From NCBI GenBank assembly GCA_041557595.1, contig JBFFGE010000002.1:1-64000 (forward strand): DNA of 64,000 bases. The letters run 5' to 3'. Positions 50,365-57,954 of the stretch are shown one piece after another. The position numbers and the translations under genes are program-made. Source of the DNA: JAOTYV01 sp041557595. Its GTDB lineage: Bacteria > Pseudomonadota > Alphaproteobacteria > UBA8366. A model generated the notes under the pieces. It did no database searches. It worked only from the letters and a program-made list of their open reading frames with translations, and was not told the DNA's origin. The stretch's first letter is position 1, and every line of letters starts with the position of its first letter.

Positions 50365-50919
50365 TTAAGCGGCGAGCGGAACCGCGGCCGTGTCGACAAC
50401 CGGGAAGTCGATGTCGGTGTCCACGATATGGTTGAAGTAGTTGGTGAAGAGGTTGGCGCCGATATGCGTCACGATCTCGACGATTTCGCCGTCGCTGAAG
50501 TTTGCGGCCCGCAGCGCGCCCATATCCGTGTCATCGATCCGGCCTCGCCGGTCGACCACCTTGCGGACGAAGGTCAGGGCCGCCTGTGTCGTGCCGTCCT
50601 GCGACTAACCGTGCAGATTGCGGCCGAGTTCCTGTTCATCGACGCCGGCGCCCTTGCCCATCAGGGTGTGCGCGGAGGCGCAATAGTTGCAGTTGTTGGC
50701 GCCGGCCACGGTCAGGGCGATCTGTTCCCGCAATTGCGGGCTCAGCTGGCCCTGCCCGAGCGCGGTATTGAGCGCGAGGTACCCCTCGAGCACTTTGGGA
50801 GACTGGGCGAAGGTCGCGAAGATGTTCGGGACGACACCGATCGCGGCTTTGACGCCATCCAATAATTCCTTGGCGCTGCCTGTGGCGGTCGCCGGGTCGA
50901 CGGGTTTGATGCGGGGCAT
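50365..50919 (-). pseudogene. Carboxymuconolactone decarboxylase/AhpD-like gene interrupted by an amber codon
   Basis: Read through, this is a 184-codon CMD-family protein. The first 104 residues include the AhpD-type redox motif NNCNYCASAHTLMGKG (C-x2-C-x3-H). A TAG at 50605-50607 then interrupts the frame, and the same frame continues for 79 codons with TQAALTFVRKVVDRRG and DGEIVEIVTHIGANLFTNYFNHI, which is the normal C-terminal half. So either the protein is truncated, the stop is read through, or the base is wrong. AGGAAA precedes the ATG. It is divergent from the TetR gene and has an operator over its promoter. Confidence 0.82.
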
Positions 50920-50988
50920 GGGGATTTTCCTTTCGGGTTCGATCTAGCGGCTGCGGGAAACAGGTCTGTCTCCCTATCGACCCAACAG

Positions 50989-51006
50989 GTATACTGATCG
51001 GTATCC
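50989..51006. promoter_or_regulatory. TetR-type operator, box 1
   Basis: GTATACTGATCGGTATCC, sharing a 16-base core with box 2 at 51119. On the minus strand it covers a possible -10 (TATACC) of the decarboxylase gene, about 70 bp before its start. Confidence 0.65.
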
Positions 51007-51096
51007 TTTCGCAAGCCCAGCTACCGATAATTTTTGCAAGAAATCGTCACAAAATCGTGAGGAAACCCGGGAATTTTATTTAATTCAATGAAATTC

Positions 51097-51125
51097 TTGA
51101 AAATTCACCCATATTAAAGGATACT
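51097..51125 (+). promoter_or_regulatory. Promoter of the TetR regulator gene
   Basis: TTGAAA (51097-51102) and GATACT (51120-51125) are separated by 17 bp in AT-rich sequence, 27 bp ahead of the TetR ATG. The -10 lies inside operator box 2. Confidence 0.55.
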
Positions 51126-51136
51126 GATCGGTATCC
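51119..51136. promoter_or_regulatory. TetR-type operator, box 2
   Basis: GGATACTGATCGGTATCC is a palindrome with arms GGATAC and GTATCC around six central bases. It overlaps the -10 of the regulator's own promoter, fitting autorepression. Its core repeats exactly in box 1, 130 bp away. Confidence 0.7.
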
Positions 51137-51151
51137 GATATTGAGGAAATC

Positions 51152-51739
51152 ATGTCTCTATCTGAACGGCGAGAACACCTGATCGACACGGCAATTCGGT
51201 TATTCGCCGAGCACGGCTATCATGCCACCGGCATCGACACGATCCTGAAGAGCGCTGGCGTCTCCAAGAAGACGCTGTATCGGCATTTCCGGTCGAAGGA
51301 CGAGCTGATCCTTGCCGCCCTGCGCAAATATGACGGCCTGTTCCGGAACAGCTTCATGCGTCAGGTTGAAGAACAGGCAGCGACACCCCGCGACCGTTTG
51401 CTGGCGGTGTTCGATGTCGCCGAAGCCTGGTTCGGTCAAAGCAGCTTCTATGGATGCATGTTCATCAATGCGATCGGCGAGTACTCCGACGACGACACGC
51501 CGATCCGTCAGGTGTGCAAGGAGTTCAAGGCGCTGATGCGCTCTTATATTCGTGACTTGTGCATACAGGCGGAAATCCCGGACGGCGCCCTGCTGGCCGA
51601 AGAACTGGCGCTTCTCCTCGAAGGCGCCATCGTCACCGCGCAGGTATCGCAGGATCGACAGCGTGCGGCGAGGATAGCGAAGATCGCGGCCGGCGCATTG
51701 ATCGAACGGGCGGACTCGGTATTGCCTGCCACAACGTAA
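51152..51739 (+). CDS. TetR family transcriptional regulator
   Basis: A 195-residue repressor. The N-terminal helix-turn-helix is LIDTAIRLFAEHGYHATGID followed by TILKSAGVSKKTLYRHFRSKDELILAAL, the standard TetR pattern. The rest is the variable ligand-binding helical domain, with Cys residues at SSFYGCMF and RQVCKEF. GAGGAAAT lies six bases before the ATG. It is divergent from the decarboxylase-like gene; two identical palindromes in the shared 232-bp region mark it as the likely regulator of both. The ligand is unknown. Confidence 0.92.
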   Translation: MSLSERREHLIDTAIRLFAEHGYHATGIDTILKSAGVSKKTLYRHFRSKDELILAALRKYDGLFRNSFMRQVEEQAATPRDRLLAVFDVAEAWFGQSSFYGCMFINAIGEYSDDDTPIRQVCKEFKALMRSYIRDLCIQAEIPDGALLAEELALLLEGAIVTAQVSQDRQRAARIAKIAAGALIERADSVLPATT

Positions 51740-51863
51740 TGGGACGGCCCGGCGCCGGCGGCACTCGATAGCGCGGCGCTCGGAGGTGTGCTTGACACCC
51801 CCTGCCTTCTTGCTCAAAGTCGGGCCGATTTCCTTGGAAAATGTGGAAAAACAGGTGGTGCCC

Positions 51864-52706
51864 ATGAGCCAGTCAGATCTTCAATCGGCAGTCGATGTCG
51901 CCTGGGAAGACCGGGAATCGATAAATTCGGGCACCAAGGGGGCGGTGCGCGATGCCATCGAAACCGCGCTCGACCTGCTCGACAGCGGCCAGGCCCGCGT
52001 CGCGGAGAAGGGCCCGGACGGCTGGTTCGTCAATCAATGGCTCAAAAAGGCGGTCCTGCTCTCGTTTCGTCTCAACGACATGTGGGCGCAAAGCGGCGGG
52101 CCCGACGGCTCTTCCTGGTGGGACAAGGTGCCGGCGAAGACGGCCGGATGGAGCGAGAAGGATTTCAAGGAAGCCGGATTTCGCAGCGTGCCGAATTGCG
52201 TTGTTCGCCGCTCCGCCTATATCGCGCCTGGCGCGGTGCTGATGCCGAGCTTCGTCAATCTTGGCGCGCGCGTGGGCGCGAACACGATGGTCGACACCTG
52301 GGCCACGGTGGGGTCCTGCGCGCAGATCGGCGATAATTGCCACCTGTCGGGCGGTGTCGGTATCGGCGGCGTGCTGGAGCCGCTGCAGGCCGATCCGGTC
52401 ATCGTCGAGGATAATTGTTTCATCGGCGCGCGTAGTGAAGTCGTCGAAGGCGTCATCGTCGAGACCGGCGCGGTGTTGTCCATGGGCGTCTTCATCGGCC
52501 AGTCGACGAAGATCGTCGATCGCGAGACGGGCGAAATCATCCGGGGCCGCGTGCCCGCCTATTCGGTCGTGGTGCCGGGCAGCCTGCCGGGAATGCCGCT
52601 GGCCGACGGCCGGCCCGGGCCGAATTTGTATTGCGCGGTGATCCTCAAGCGCGTCGACGAGGGCACCCGGGCAAAGACCTCGATCAACGACTTGCTGCGG
52701 GACTGA
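51864..52706 (+). CDS. dapD: Tetrahydrodipicolinate N-succinyltransferase
   Basis: Left-handed beta-helix acyltransferase (280 residues) of the succinylase branch of lysine biosynthesis. Hexapeptide repeats run through the second half (MPSFVNLGARVGANTMVDTW, then GDNCHLSGGVGIGGVLEPL, then VEDNCFIGARSEVVEG). FRSVPNCVVRRSAYIAPGAVLM, split over two blocks, is typical. The frame is open to 51786, but the ATG at 51864 (MSQSDLQSAVD) is the family-like start. dapE follows after 6 bp. Confidence 0.95.
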   Translation: MSQSDLQSAVDVAWEDRESINSGTKGAVRDAIETALDLLDSGQARVAEKGPDGWFVNQWLKKAVLLSFRLNDMWAQSGGPDGSSWWDKVPAKTAGWSEKDFKEAGFRSVPNCVVRRSAYIAPGAVLMPSFVNLGARVGANTMVDTWATVGSCAQIGDNCHLSGGVGIGGVLEPLQADPVIVEDNCFIGARSEVVEGVIVETGAVLSMGVFIGQSTKIVDRETGEIIRGRVPAYSVVVPGSLPGMPLADGRPGPNLYCAVILKRVDEGTRAKTSINDLLRD

Positions 52707-52712
52707 CCCGGT

Positions 52713-53864
52713 TTGCTCGACGCGGTCGAATTCGCCCGTGACCTGATCCGCTGTCCGAGCGTGACGCCGGTGGAAGGCGGTGCGCTCGACCGGTTACAAG
52801 AGACCCTGGAGGGCCTCGGCTTCACGTGCCATCGTTGCGTGTTTTCAGACGAAAACACGCCCGACGTGGATAACCTCTACGCACGGATCGGAACGCAGGC
52901 GCCGAATTTCTGTTTCGCCGGCCACACCGACGTGGTGCCGCCGGGCGCCGAGGGCGAGTGGTCGGTCGGTCCGTTCGATGGCGAGATTCGCGACGGCTAC
53001 CTGCACGGCCGCGGCGCGGTCGACATGAAGGGCGCGATCGCCGCCTTTACGGTCGCGGCGCACCGCATCCTGGCGAAGGGCGAACTGCCCGGATCGATCA
53101 GTTTCCTGATTACCGGCGACGAAGAGGGGCCGGCGATCAACGGCACCCGCAAGGTGCTCGATTGGCTGGCGGCGCGCAACGAGACGATCGACGCCTGTCT
53201 GGTCGGCGAGCCGACCAACCCGGAACGGCTCGGCGACATGATGAAAATCGGCCGGCGCGGCAGCATGAACAGCATCCTGACGGTGCGCGGCGCGCAAGGC
53301 CATGTCGCCTATCCCCATCTGGCGGACAATGCGGCGCACCGGCTCGTTACCATGCTGGCAGCCATGACCAAGGAGCCAATCGACGACGGCAACGCGCATT
53401 TCCAGCCGTCCAGCCTGCAGATCACCAGCATCGATATCGGCAACCCGACCGAGAACGTCATCCCCGGTACCGCCGAGGCCCGCTTCAATATTCGGTTCAA
53501 CGACATGCACACCTCCGCGTCGCTGACGGAATGGCTGCACGCGACGCTCGATGGGGCGGCCGGCGGCGCGGAACACTATGATCTCAAGATCCGGGTGAGC
53601 GGCGAATCCTTCGTCTTTCCTCCCGGACAGCTCAGCACCCTGATCGGGGACAGCGCGCACCGCATTACCGGCCGCCGGCCGGAACTGAGCACGACCGGGG
53701 GCACTTCCGACGCGCGTTTCATCAAGGACCATTGTCCGGTTGCGGAATTCGGTCTGGTGAGCCAGACCATGCACAAGATCGACGAACGGTGCCGGGTTGA
53801 GGACATCCGGCAACTGACCGACATTTACGAATTGATCTTGGACGGCTTTTTCAGCCGGTCCTGA
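52713..53864 (+). CDS. dapE: Succinyl-diaminopimelate desuccinylase
   Basis: Zinc peptidase-fold hydrolase (383 residues), starting with TTG. The metal ligands lie in FAGHTDVVPPG (about residues 69-79), GRGAVDMKGA, and TGDEEGPAINGT with the catalytic Glu. GGTSDARFIKDHCPVAEFGL near the C-terminus supplies the last ligand region. It works directly after DapD and the aminotransferase step to give LL-diaminopimelate. The six-base spacing after dapD shows an operon. Confidence 0.95.
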   Translation: MLDAVEFARDLIRCPSVTPVEGGALDRLQETLEGLGFTCHRCVFSDENTPDVDNLYARIGTQAPNFCFAGHTDVVPPGAEGEWSVGPFDGEIRDGYLHGRGAVDMKGAIAAFTVAAHRILAKGELPGSISFLITGDEEGPAINGTRKVLDWLAARNETIDACLVGEPTNPERLGDMMKIGRRGSMNSILTVRGAQGHVAYPHLADNAAHRLVTMLAAMTKEPIDDGNAHFQPSSLQITSIDIGNPTENVIPGTAEARFNIRFNDMHTSASLTEWLHATLDGAAGGAEHYDLKIRVSGESFVFPPGQLSTLIGDSAHRITGRRPELSTTGGTSDARFIKDHCPVAEFGLVSQTMHKIDERCRVEDIRQLTDIYELILDGFFSRS

Positions 53865-53875
53865 CGGGCGATATC

Positions 53876-54442
53876 ATGATCACCGGGCAAGAGGCGACCA
53901 ACGGGCTCTACGCGGCTTGGCGTTTGTTTCTGCGCGACAGGACCGCAGTCAACCTGATCGATGGCTCGCCGTCAGGCGCGATAAAGTCCTTTTTCTGCGC
54001 CCTTATCGTCTTGCCGGCACATGTATTCCTGATTTTCGTCAGGCCGACAACGCTGGAAGAGATCGGTATGGTCCGGCTGATCGCGGTCGATCTGATTGCG
54101 TTCGTGATCGATTGGACCGCGTGGCCCCTCGCCATGGCGTTCATCGCGCCGGCCATTCAGCGCGACGAGGAATATTGCCGCTATGTCGCGGCACGGAACT
54201 GGTCGGCCGGCCCCCAGTATCTTCTGTTCCTCACCCTTGCCACGCTATTCGGCGTCGGTCTCGTCTCGAAGCCGGTTTTTCATGTCTTGGCGGTCTCAAT
54301 ATTTCTGATCGTGCTGCTCTACGACCTGTTTATCATCCGGGTGGTCTTGCGTGTCAGCGCGGGCACCGGCATCGGGCTGCTGGTCGCTTCGGCGCTGCTC
54401 GGCATGATCATCAGCGTGTTGCGGGCCTCGCTGCTTATTTAG
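53876..54442 (+). CDS. Uncharacterised membrane protein
   Basis: A 188-residue integral membrane protein with about five hydrophobic segments (near residues 37-57, 65-90, 110-128, 130-153 and 160-186). I do not recognise the family with certainty; the layout is loosely like Yip1-type membrane proteins. It starts 11 bp after dapE on the same strand and converges with truA, so it is probably the last gene of the dapD-dapE transcript. No catalytic motif is visible. Confidence 0.6.
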   Translation: MITGQEATNGLYAAWRLFLRDRTAVNLIDGSPSGAIKSFFCALIVLPAHVFLIFVRPTTLEEIGMVRLIAVDLIAFVIDWTAWPLAMAFIAPAIQRDEEYCRYVAARNWSAGPQYLLFLTLATLFGVGLVSKPVFHVLAVSIFLIVLLYDLFIIRVVLRVSAGTGIGLLVASALLGMIISVLRASLLI

Positions 54443-54464
54443 CCGGCCGGCCGGATCGCCCCGT

Positions 54465-55202
54465 TCAATAGTCGACCCGCATCAGGTACAGCCCACTCGG
54501 GGGCGCGGTCGGGCCGGCTTCTTTCCGGTCGCGCGCGGCCAGGGCGTCGGCGACCCGCGCGGCCGTCCATTTGCCCTCTCCGACCAATTTCAAGGTGCCG
54601 GCGATGTTGCGCACCTGATGGTGCAGAAAGGACCGCGCCACCGCGACGATCCAGATTTCATCGCCCTGTTGTTCGATTTCCAGGGACTCGAGCGTCTTGA
54701 CCGGCGAGTCGGCCTGGCATGCGGCCGCGCGAAAACTGGTGAAGTCGTGGCGGCCCACCAGCACGCCAGCGGCATTCGCCATGGCCTGCGGGTCGAGCGG
54801 CGCCGCCACATGCCAGACCCGGCCGGCGAGGACGGTCGGCGGTGCGCGGCGGTTCAGGATGCGATAGCGATAGTGGCGGCGCGTCGCGGAGAACCGGGCG
54901 TGAAAATCGTCCGAAACCGCTGCGGTATCCAGAACGGCGACGGGATGCGGTTTGAGGTGAAAATTGATCGCGTCCCGCACCGTTTCGTCGTCTGTGTGTT
55001 TGACCAGATCGAAATGCGCCACCTGGCCCAACGCATGGACGCCGGAATCGGTGCGCCCGGCGCCGAAAATCGTGGCCCGCTCGCCGCTGAACGCGATAAT
55101 TGCATCCTCCAGCGCGCCCTGGACGGACGGGCCGTTGCTCTGGCGCTGCCATCCGACAAACGGGCCGCCGTCATACTCGACGGTAAGGCGCCACCGGGTC
55201 AT
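54465..55202 (-). CDS. truA: tRNA pseudouridine(38-40) synthase
   Basis: Modifies uridines 38-40 in tRNA anticodon stems (245 residues). The catalytic Asp lies in GAGRTDSGVHALGQVAHFD (about residues 45-63). LTVEYDGGPFVGWQRQ at the N-terminus and FLHHQVRNIAGTLKLVGEGK in the second half are family motifs. The gene begins by overlapping the fmt stop (ATGA-type overlap of four bases), forming the def-fmt-truA unit usual in Alphaproteobacteria. Confidence 0.96.
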   Translation of the reverse strand: MTRWRLTVEYDGGPFVGWQRQSNGPSVQGALEDAIIAFSGERATIFGAGRTDSGVHALGQVAHFDLVKHTDDETVRDAINFHLKPHPVAVLDTAAVSDDFHARFSATRRHYRYRILNRRAPPTVLAGRVWHVAAPLDPQAMANAAGVLVGRHDFTSFRAAACQADSPVKTLESLEIEQQGDEIWIVAVARSFLHHQVRNIAGTLKLVGEGKWTAARVADALAARDRKEAGPTAPPSGLYLMRVDY

Positions 55203-56119
55203 GCGATGCGGCTGCCCTTCGGCAGCGGAAAGCCGCGCAGGAATGTTTCCGCGTCCATTTCCTTGCGCCCCTCGCGCTGTAGTCGTGAGGGGCGCACGGC
55301 GCCCTCGCCACAGGCGACGGTCAGCTGATCATCCAGGACGGTGCCGGGAACCCCGGCGCCGTCGACGACTTGCGCCGCCAATAGTTTGACCCGGGCGCCG
55401 GCGATCTCGCACCACGCGCCGGGCCAGGGCGTGAAGGCGCGGATCCTGCGCTCGATCGCTGCGGCGCTTTCGGTCCAATCGAGACGGCCTTCCTCCCGGG
55501 TCAGCTTCGCCGCATAGGTTACGCCCTGTTCGGGCTGCGGCTCGGCGTTGAGCGTGCCGTCGGCGAGCCCTCGCAAGGCTTCGACGATCAGCCTCGCTCC
55601 CATCGCCGACAGGGCATCGTGCAATATCGCCGCCGTCATATCGGCGGCGATGGGCATCCGCTCCGCCAGCAGAACCGGTCCGGTATCGAGCCCTTCGTCC
55701 ATTTGCATGATGGAAATACCGGTCTCGCGATCGCCGGCCAGCAAGGCGCGATGGATCGGCGCGGCGCCGCGCCATCTCGGCAACAGGGACGCGTGGATGT
55801 TGACGCATCCAAGCCGTGGCGCCGCGAGAATCGCCTTCGGCAGGATCAGGCCGTAGGCGGCGACGACGGCGGCGTCGAGCCGGAGGTCCCGGAATATCTG
55901 CTGGGTTTCCGCCGATTTCAGCGAGACCGGGGTTTGCACCGGTACGCCGTGATCCTCGGCCCAGGCCTGAACCGGGCACGGGCGTGGCCGTTGGCCCCTG
56001 CCGGCGGGCCGGGGCGGCTGGCAATAGACGGCGGCGAGGTCGTAGCCCGCCCGGTGCAGGGCGTCCAGGGCCGGCACCGCGAAATCGGGCGTTCCCATGA
56101 AGGCGATGCGCAATGCCAT
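55199..56119 (-). CDS. fmt: Methionyl-tRNA formyltransferase
   Basis: Formylates initiator methionyl-tRNA (306 residues). AFMGTPDFAVPALDALHRAG opens the formyltransferase fold; NIHASLLPRWRGAAPIHRAL holds the catalytic Asn-His region with the HxSLLP motif, and ISIMQMDEGLDTGPVLL follows. The C-terminal OB-like domain is present (WTESAAAIERRIRAFTPWPGA). It lies 24 bp after def and overlaps truA. Confidence 0.96.
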   Translation of the reverse strand: MALRIAFMGTPDFAVPALDALHRAGYDLAAVYCQPPRPAGRGQRPRPCPVQAWAEDHGVPVQTPVSLKSAETQQIFRDLRLDAAVVAAYGLILPKAILAAPRLGCVNIHASLLPRWRGAAPIHRALLAGDRETGISIMQMDEGLDTGPVLLAERMPIAADMTAAILHDALSAMGARLIVEALRGLADGTLNAEPQPEQGVTYAAKLTREEGRLDWTESAAAIERRIRAFTPWPGAWCEIAGARVKLLAAQVVDGAGVPGTVLDDQLTVACGEGAVRPSRLQREGRKEMDAETFLRGFPLPKGSRIA

Positions 56120-56143
56120 GATCGCCTTCCTATCCCTGCCGCA

Positions 56144-56668
56144 TCAATCGGCCGCCATCGCGTTCTGCTTTTTTGCTTTTGCGAGTTTGCGCAAGATGAT
56201 GCGCCGTTTTAGGGCCGAAATATGATCGACGAAGATGATACCGTCGAGATGATCCATCTCATGCTGGATGCAGGTCGCGAGCAATCCGTCGACGTCGATT
56301 TCGCAGGCGACGTTTTTTTCATTCATGTAGCGAACGCGTACCTTCGCGGGCCGCTCCACATCCGCGTAATGTTCCGGCAGCGACAGGCAGCCTTCTTCAT
56401 AGACGACCCGCTCCTCGGCCTGCCAGACGATTTCCGGATTGGCCATGCGCATCGGTGCGCGCGGCCCGTCCTTCGGCGAGACATCGACGACGATCACCCG
56501 CTTCGGCACACCCACCTGGGGGGCGGCAAGACCGATCCCCGGCGCCAGATACATCGTATCCAGCATGTCGTCCATCAAGGTCGCGATGGCGTCGTCGACG
56601 GTCTCGACCGGCTCGCATTTCACTTTGAGCCTGGGGTCGGGTGCGGTAATGATCGGTAGCTCGGCCAT
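56144..56668 (-). CDS. def: Peptide deformylase
   Basis: Iron-dependent deformylase (174 residues) removing the formyl group from nascent proteins. All three motifs are intact: PGIGLAAPQVG, EEGCLSLPE with the Cys ligand, and QHEMDHLDG with two His ligands and the catalytic Glu. A C-terminal basic tail (KRRIILRKLAKAKKQ) is typical. The ATG at 56668 was chosen over the in-frame ATG at 56716 because it gives the standard N-terminus MAELPIITAPDPRLK. Confidence 0.96.
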   Translation of the reverse strand: MAELPIITAPDPRLKVKCEPVETVDDAIATLMDDMLDTMYLAPGIGLAAPQVGVPKRVIVVDVSPKDGPRAPMRMANPEIVWQAEERVVYEEGCLSLPEHYADVERPAKVRVRYMNEKNVACEIDVDGLLATCIQHEMDHLDGIIFVDHISALKRRIILRKLAKAKKQNAMAAD

Positions 56669-56789
56669 GTCTGCTTCGGTCCGTCGCGTCGTTCCTACAG
56701 AGCTAGGTATGGGCAAGCTTCCATGGCGTCAAGGCCAAGGGTGGTGTAGATCAGCACCATGATAGGGTTAACCCGGAGGACCCGCGGCA

Positions 56790-57944
56790 TTGAGAGAACT
56801 ATTAACGGAACTTGATCCGCAGCTCGTGCTCGTCGGTGCGGCGTGCCTGGTGGCGCTGCTGGCCGCCGTCGCGGCGTTTCTGTCGCGCCGCCGGTCGCAT
56901 GATGACATGACGCACCGGTTGGCCGAAGCGCAGGCCGTGCTCGCCGATCGGCTCAGCCAATTGGCCGATGCGGTTGCGACGGGCCAAAACATGGTCGGCG
57001 AACGCCTGCAGGTCCAGGAACGCGCCCTCACCAAGACATTGGACGAGCGGTTGGCCGATGTCGGCCGGCGAATCGGCGATTCCCTGCAGAAACAGGCGAT
57101 CGACAGCGCCAATACGATGGGCGACCTGAAGGAGCGGCTGGCCATCATCGGAAAGGCGCAGGAAAACATCACCAAGCTCTCCGCGGATGTGGTGAACCTT
57201 CAGGAGGTGTTGTCCAACAAACAATCCCGCGGCGCCTTCGGCGAGAGTCAACTGTCCGACCAGGTGCGCAATGCATTGCCGCCGTCGGCTTACGTTTTTC
57301 AGGCTTCGCTGAGCAACAAGACCCGGGTCGATTGCTTGCTGACGCTGCCGAATCCGCCGGGCCCCATCGCGATCGACGCGAAGTTTCCGCTCGAAAGCTT
57401 TCATTTGCTGCGCAAGGCGGAAACGCCCGTGGAACGGACCGCCGCGCGGCGCGCCTTCGCCGGGGATGTCCTGAAACACGTCAACGATATTGCGAGCAAG
57501 TACATCCTGCCGGGTGAAACCGCGGATTCCGCACTGATGTTTCTGCCGTCCGAGGCGGTCTATGCGGAGTTGCACGCGGAATTGCCCGAGGTGGTGGAGA
57601 AATCCCATCGGGCGCACGTCTATATCGTCTCGCCGACCACGCTCATGGCGACGCTGAACACGATCCGGGCGGTGTTGAAGGATGCCCAGATGCGCGAACA
57701 GGCGGGTCTGATCCAGAAGGAAGTGATCGCCTTGAACGACGATGTGGGGCGTCTCGATGGTCGGGTCGGGAATCTGTTGCGCCATTTCGGACAAGCCGAG
57801 GCGGATTTGCGGCAAATTCGCATTTCGACCGAAAAGGTCCAAAAACGCGCCCTGCGCATTCAGGAAGTCGATCTCAGCGACGACGAAGACGACACCGTGA
57901 CGGAACTGCCGGCCAGCCCGCGGGCCGTGTTGGAAGGCGATTGA
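56790..57944 (+). CDS. rmuC: DNA recombination protein RmuC homologue
   Basis: A 384-residue RmuC-family protein. One N-terminal membrane helix (about residues 12-32), a coiled coil (about residues 40-125), then the nuclease-like RmuC domain with RGAFGESQLSDQVRNALPP, GPIAIDAKFPLESFHLL and MFLPSEAVYAELHAELPEV. RmuC limits inversions at short inverted repeats and may act in DNA end processing. The start is TTG with GGAGGA nine bases upstream. It diverges from def and converges with the DUF4139 gene. Confidence 0.92.
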   Translation: MRELLTELDPQLVLVGAACLVALLAAVAAFLSRRRSHDDMTHRLAEAQAVLADRLSQLADAVATGQNMVGERLQVQERALTKTLDERLADVGRRIGDSLQKQAIDSANTMGDLKERLAIIGKAQENITKLSADVVNLQEVLSNKQSRGAFGESQLSDQVRNALPPSAYVFQASLSNKTRVDCLLTLPNPPGPIAIDAKFPLESFHLLRKAETPVERTAARRAFAGDVLKHVNDIASKYILPGETADSALMFLPSEAVYAELHAELPEVVEKSHRAHVYIVSPTTLMATLNTIRAVLKDAQMREQAGLIQKEVIALNDDVGRLDGRVGNLLRHFGQAEADLRQIRISTEKVQKRALRIQEVDLSDDEDDTVTELPASPRAVLEGD

Positions 57945-57954
57945 CGCGCCGGCC

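Noticed and set aside
50365..50559. Separate 64-codon gene after the CMD amber codon
   Set aside because: It is the in-frame second half of the same CMD domain and has no start signal of its own.
6926..50607. Amber codons as sense codons (stop-codon recoding)
   Set aside because: Many intact genes here end in TAG at the expected family length (mcd, the adenosyltransferase, hbd, cupredoxin), and only two genes have an internal one. Ordinary nonsense mutations are simpler.
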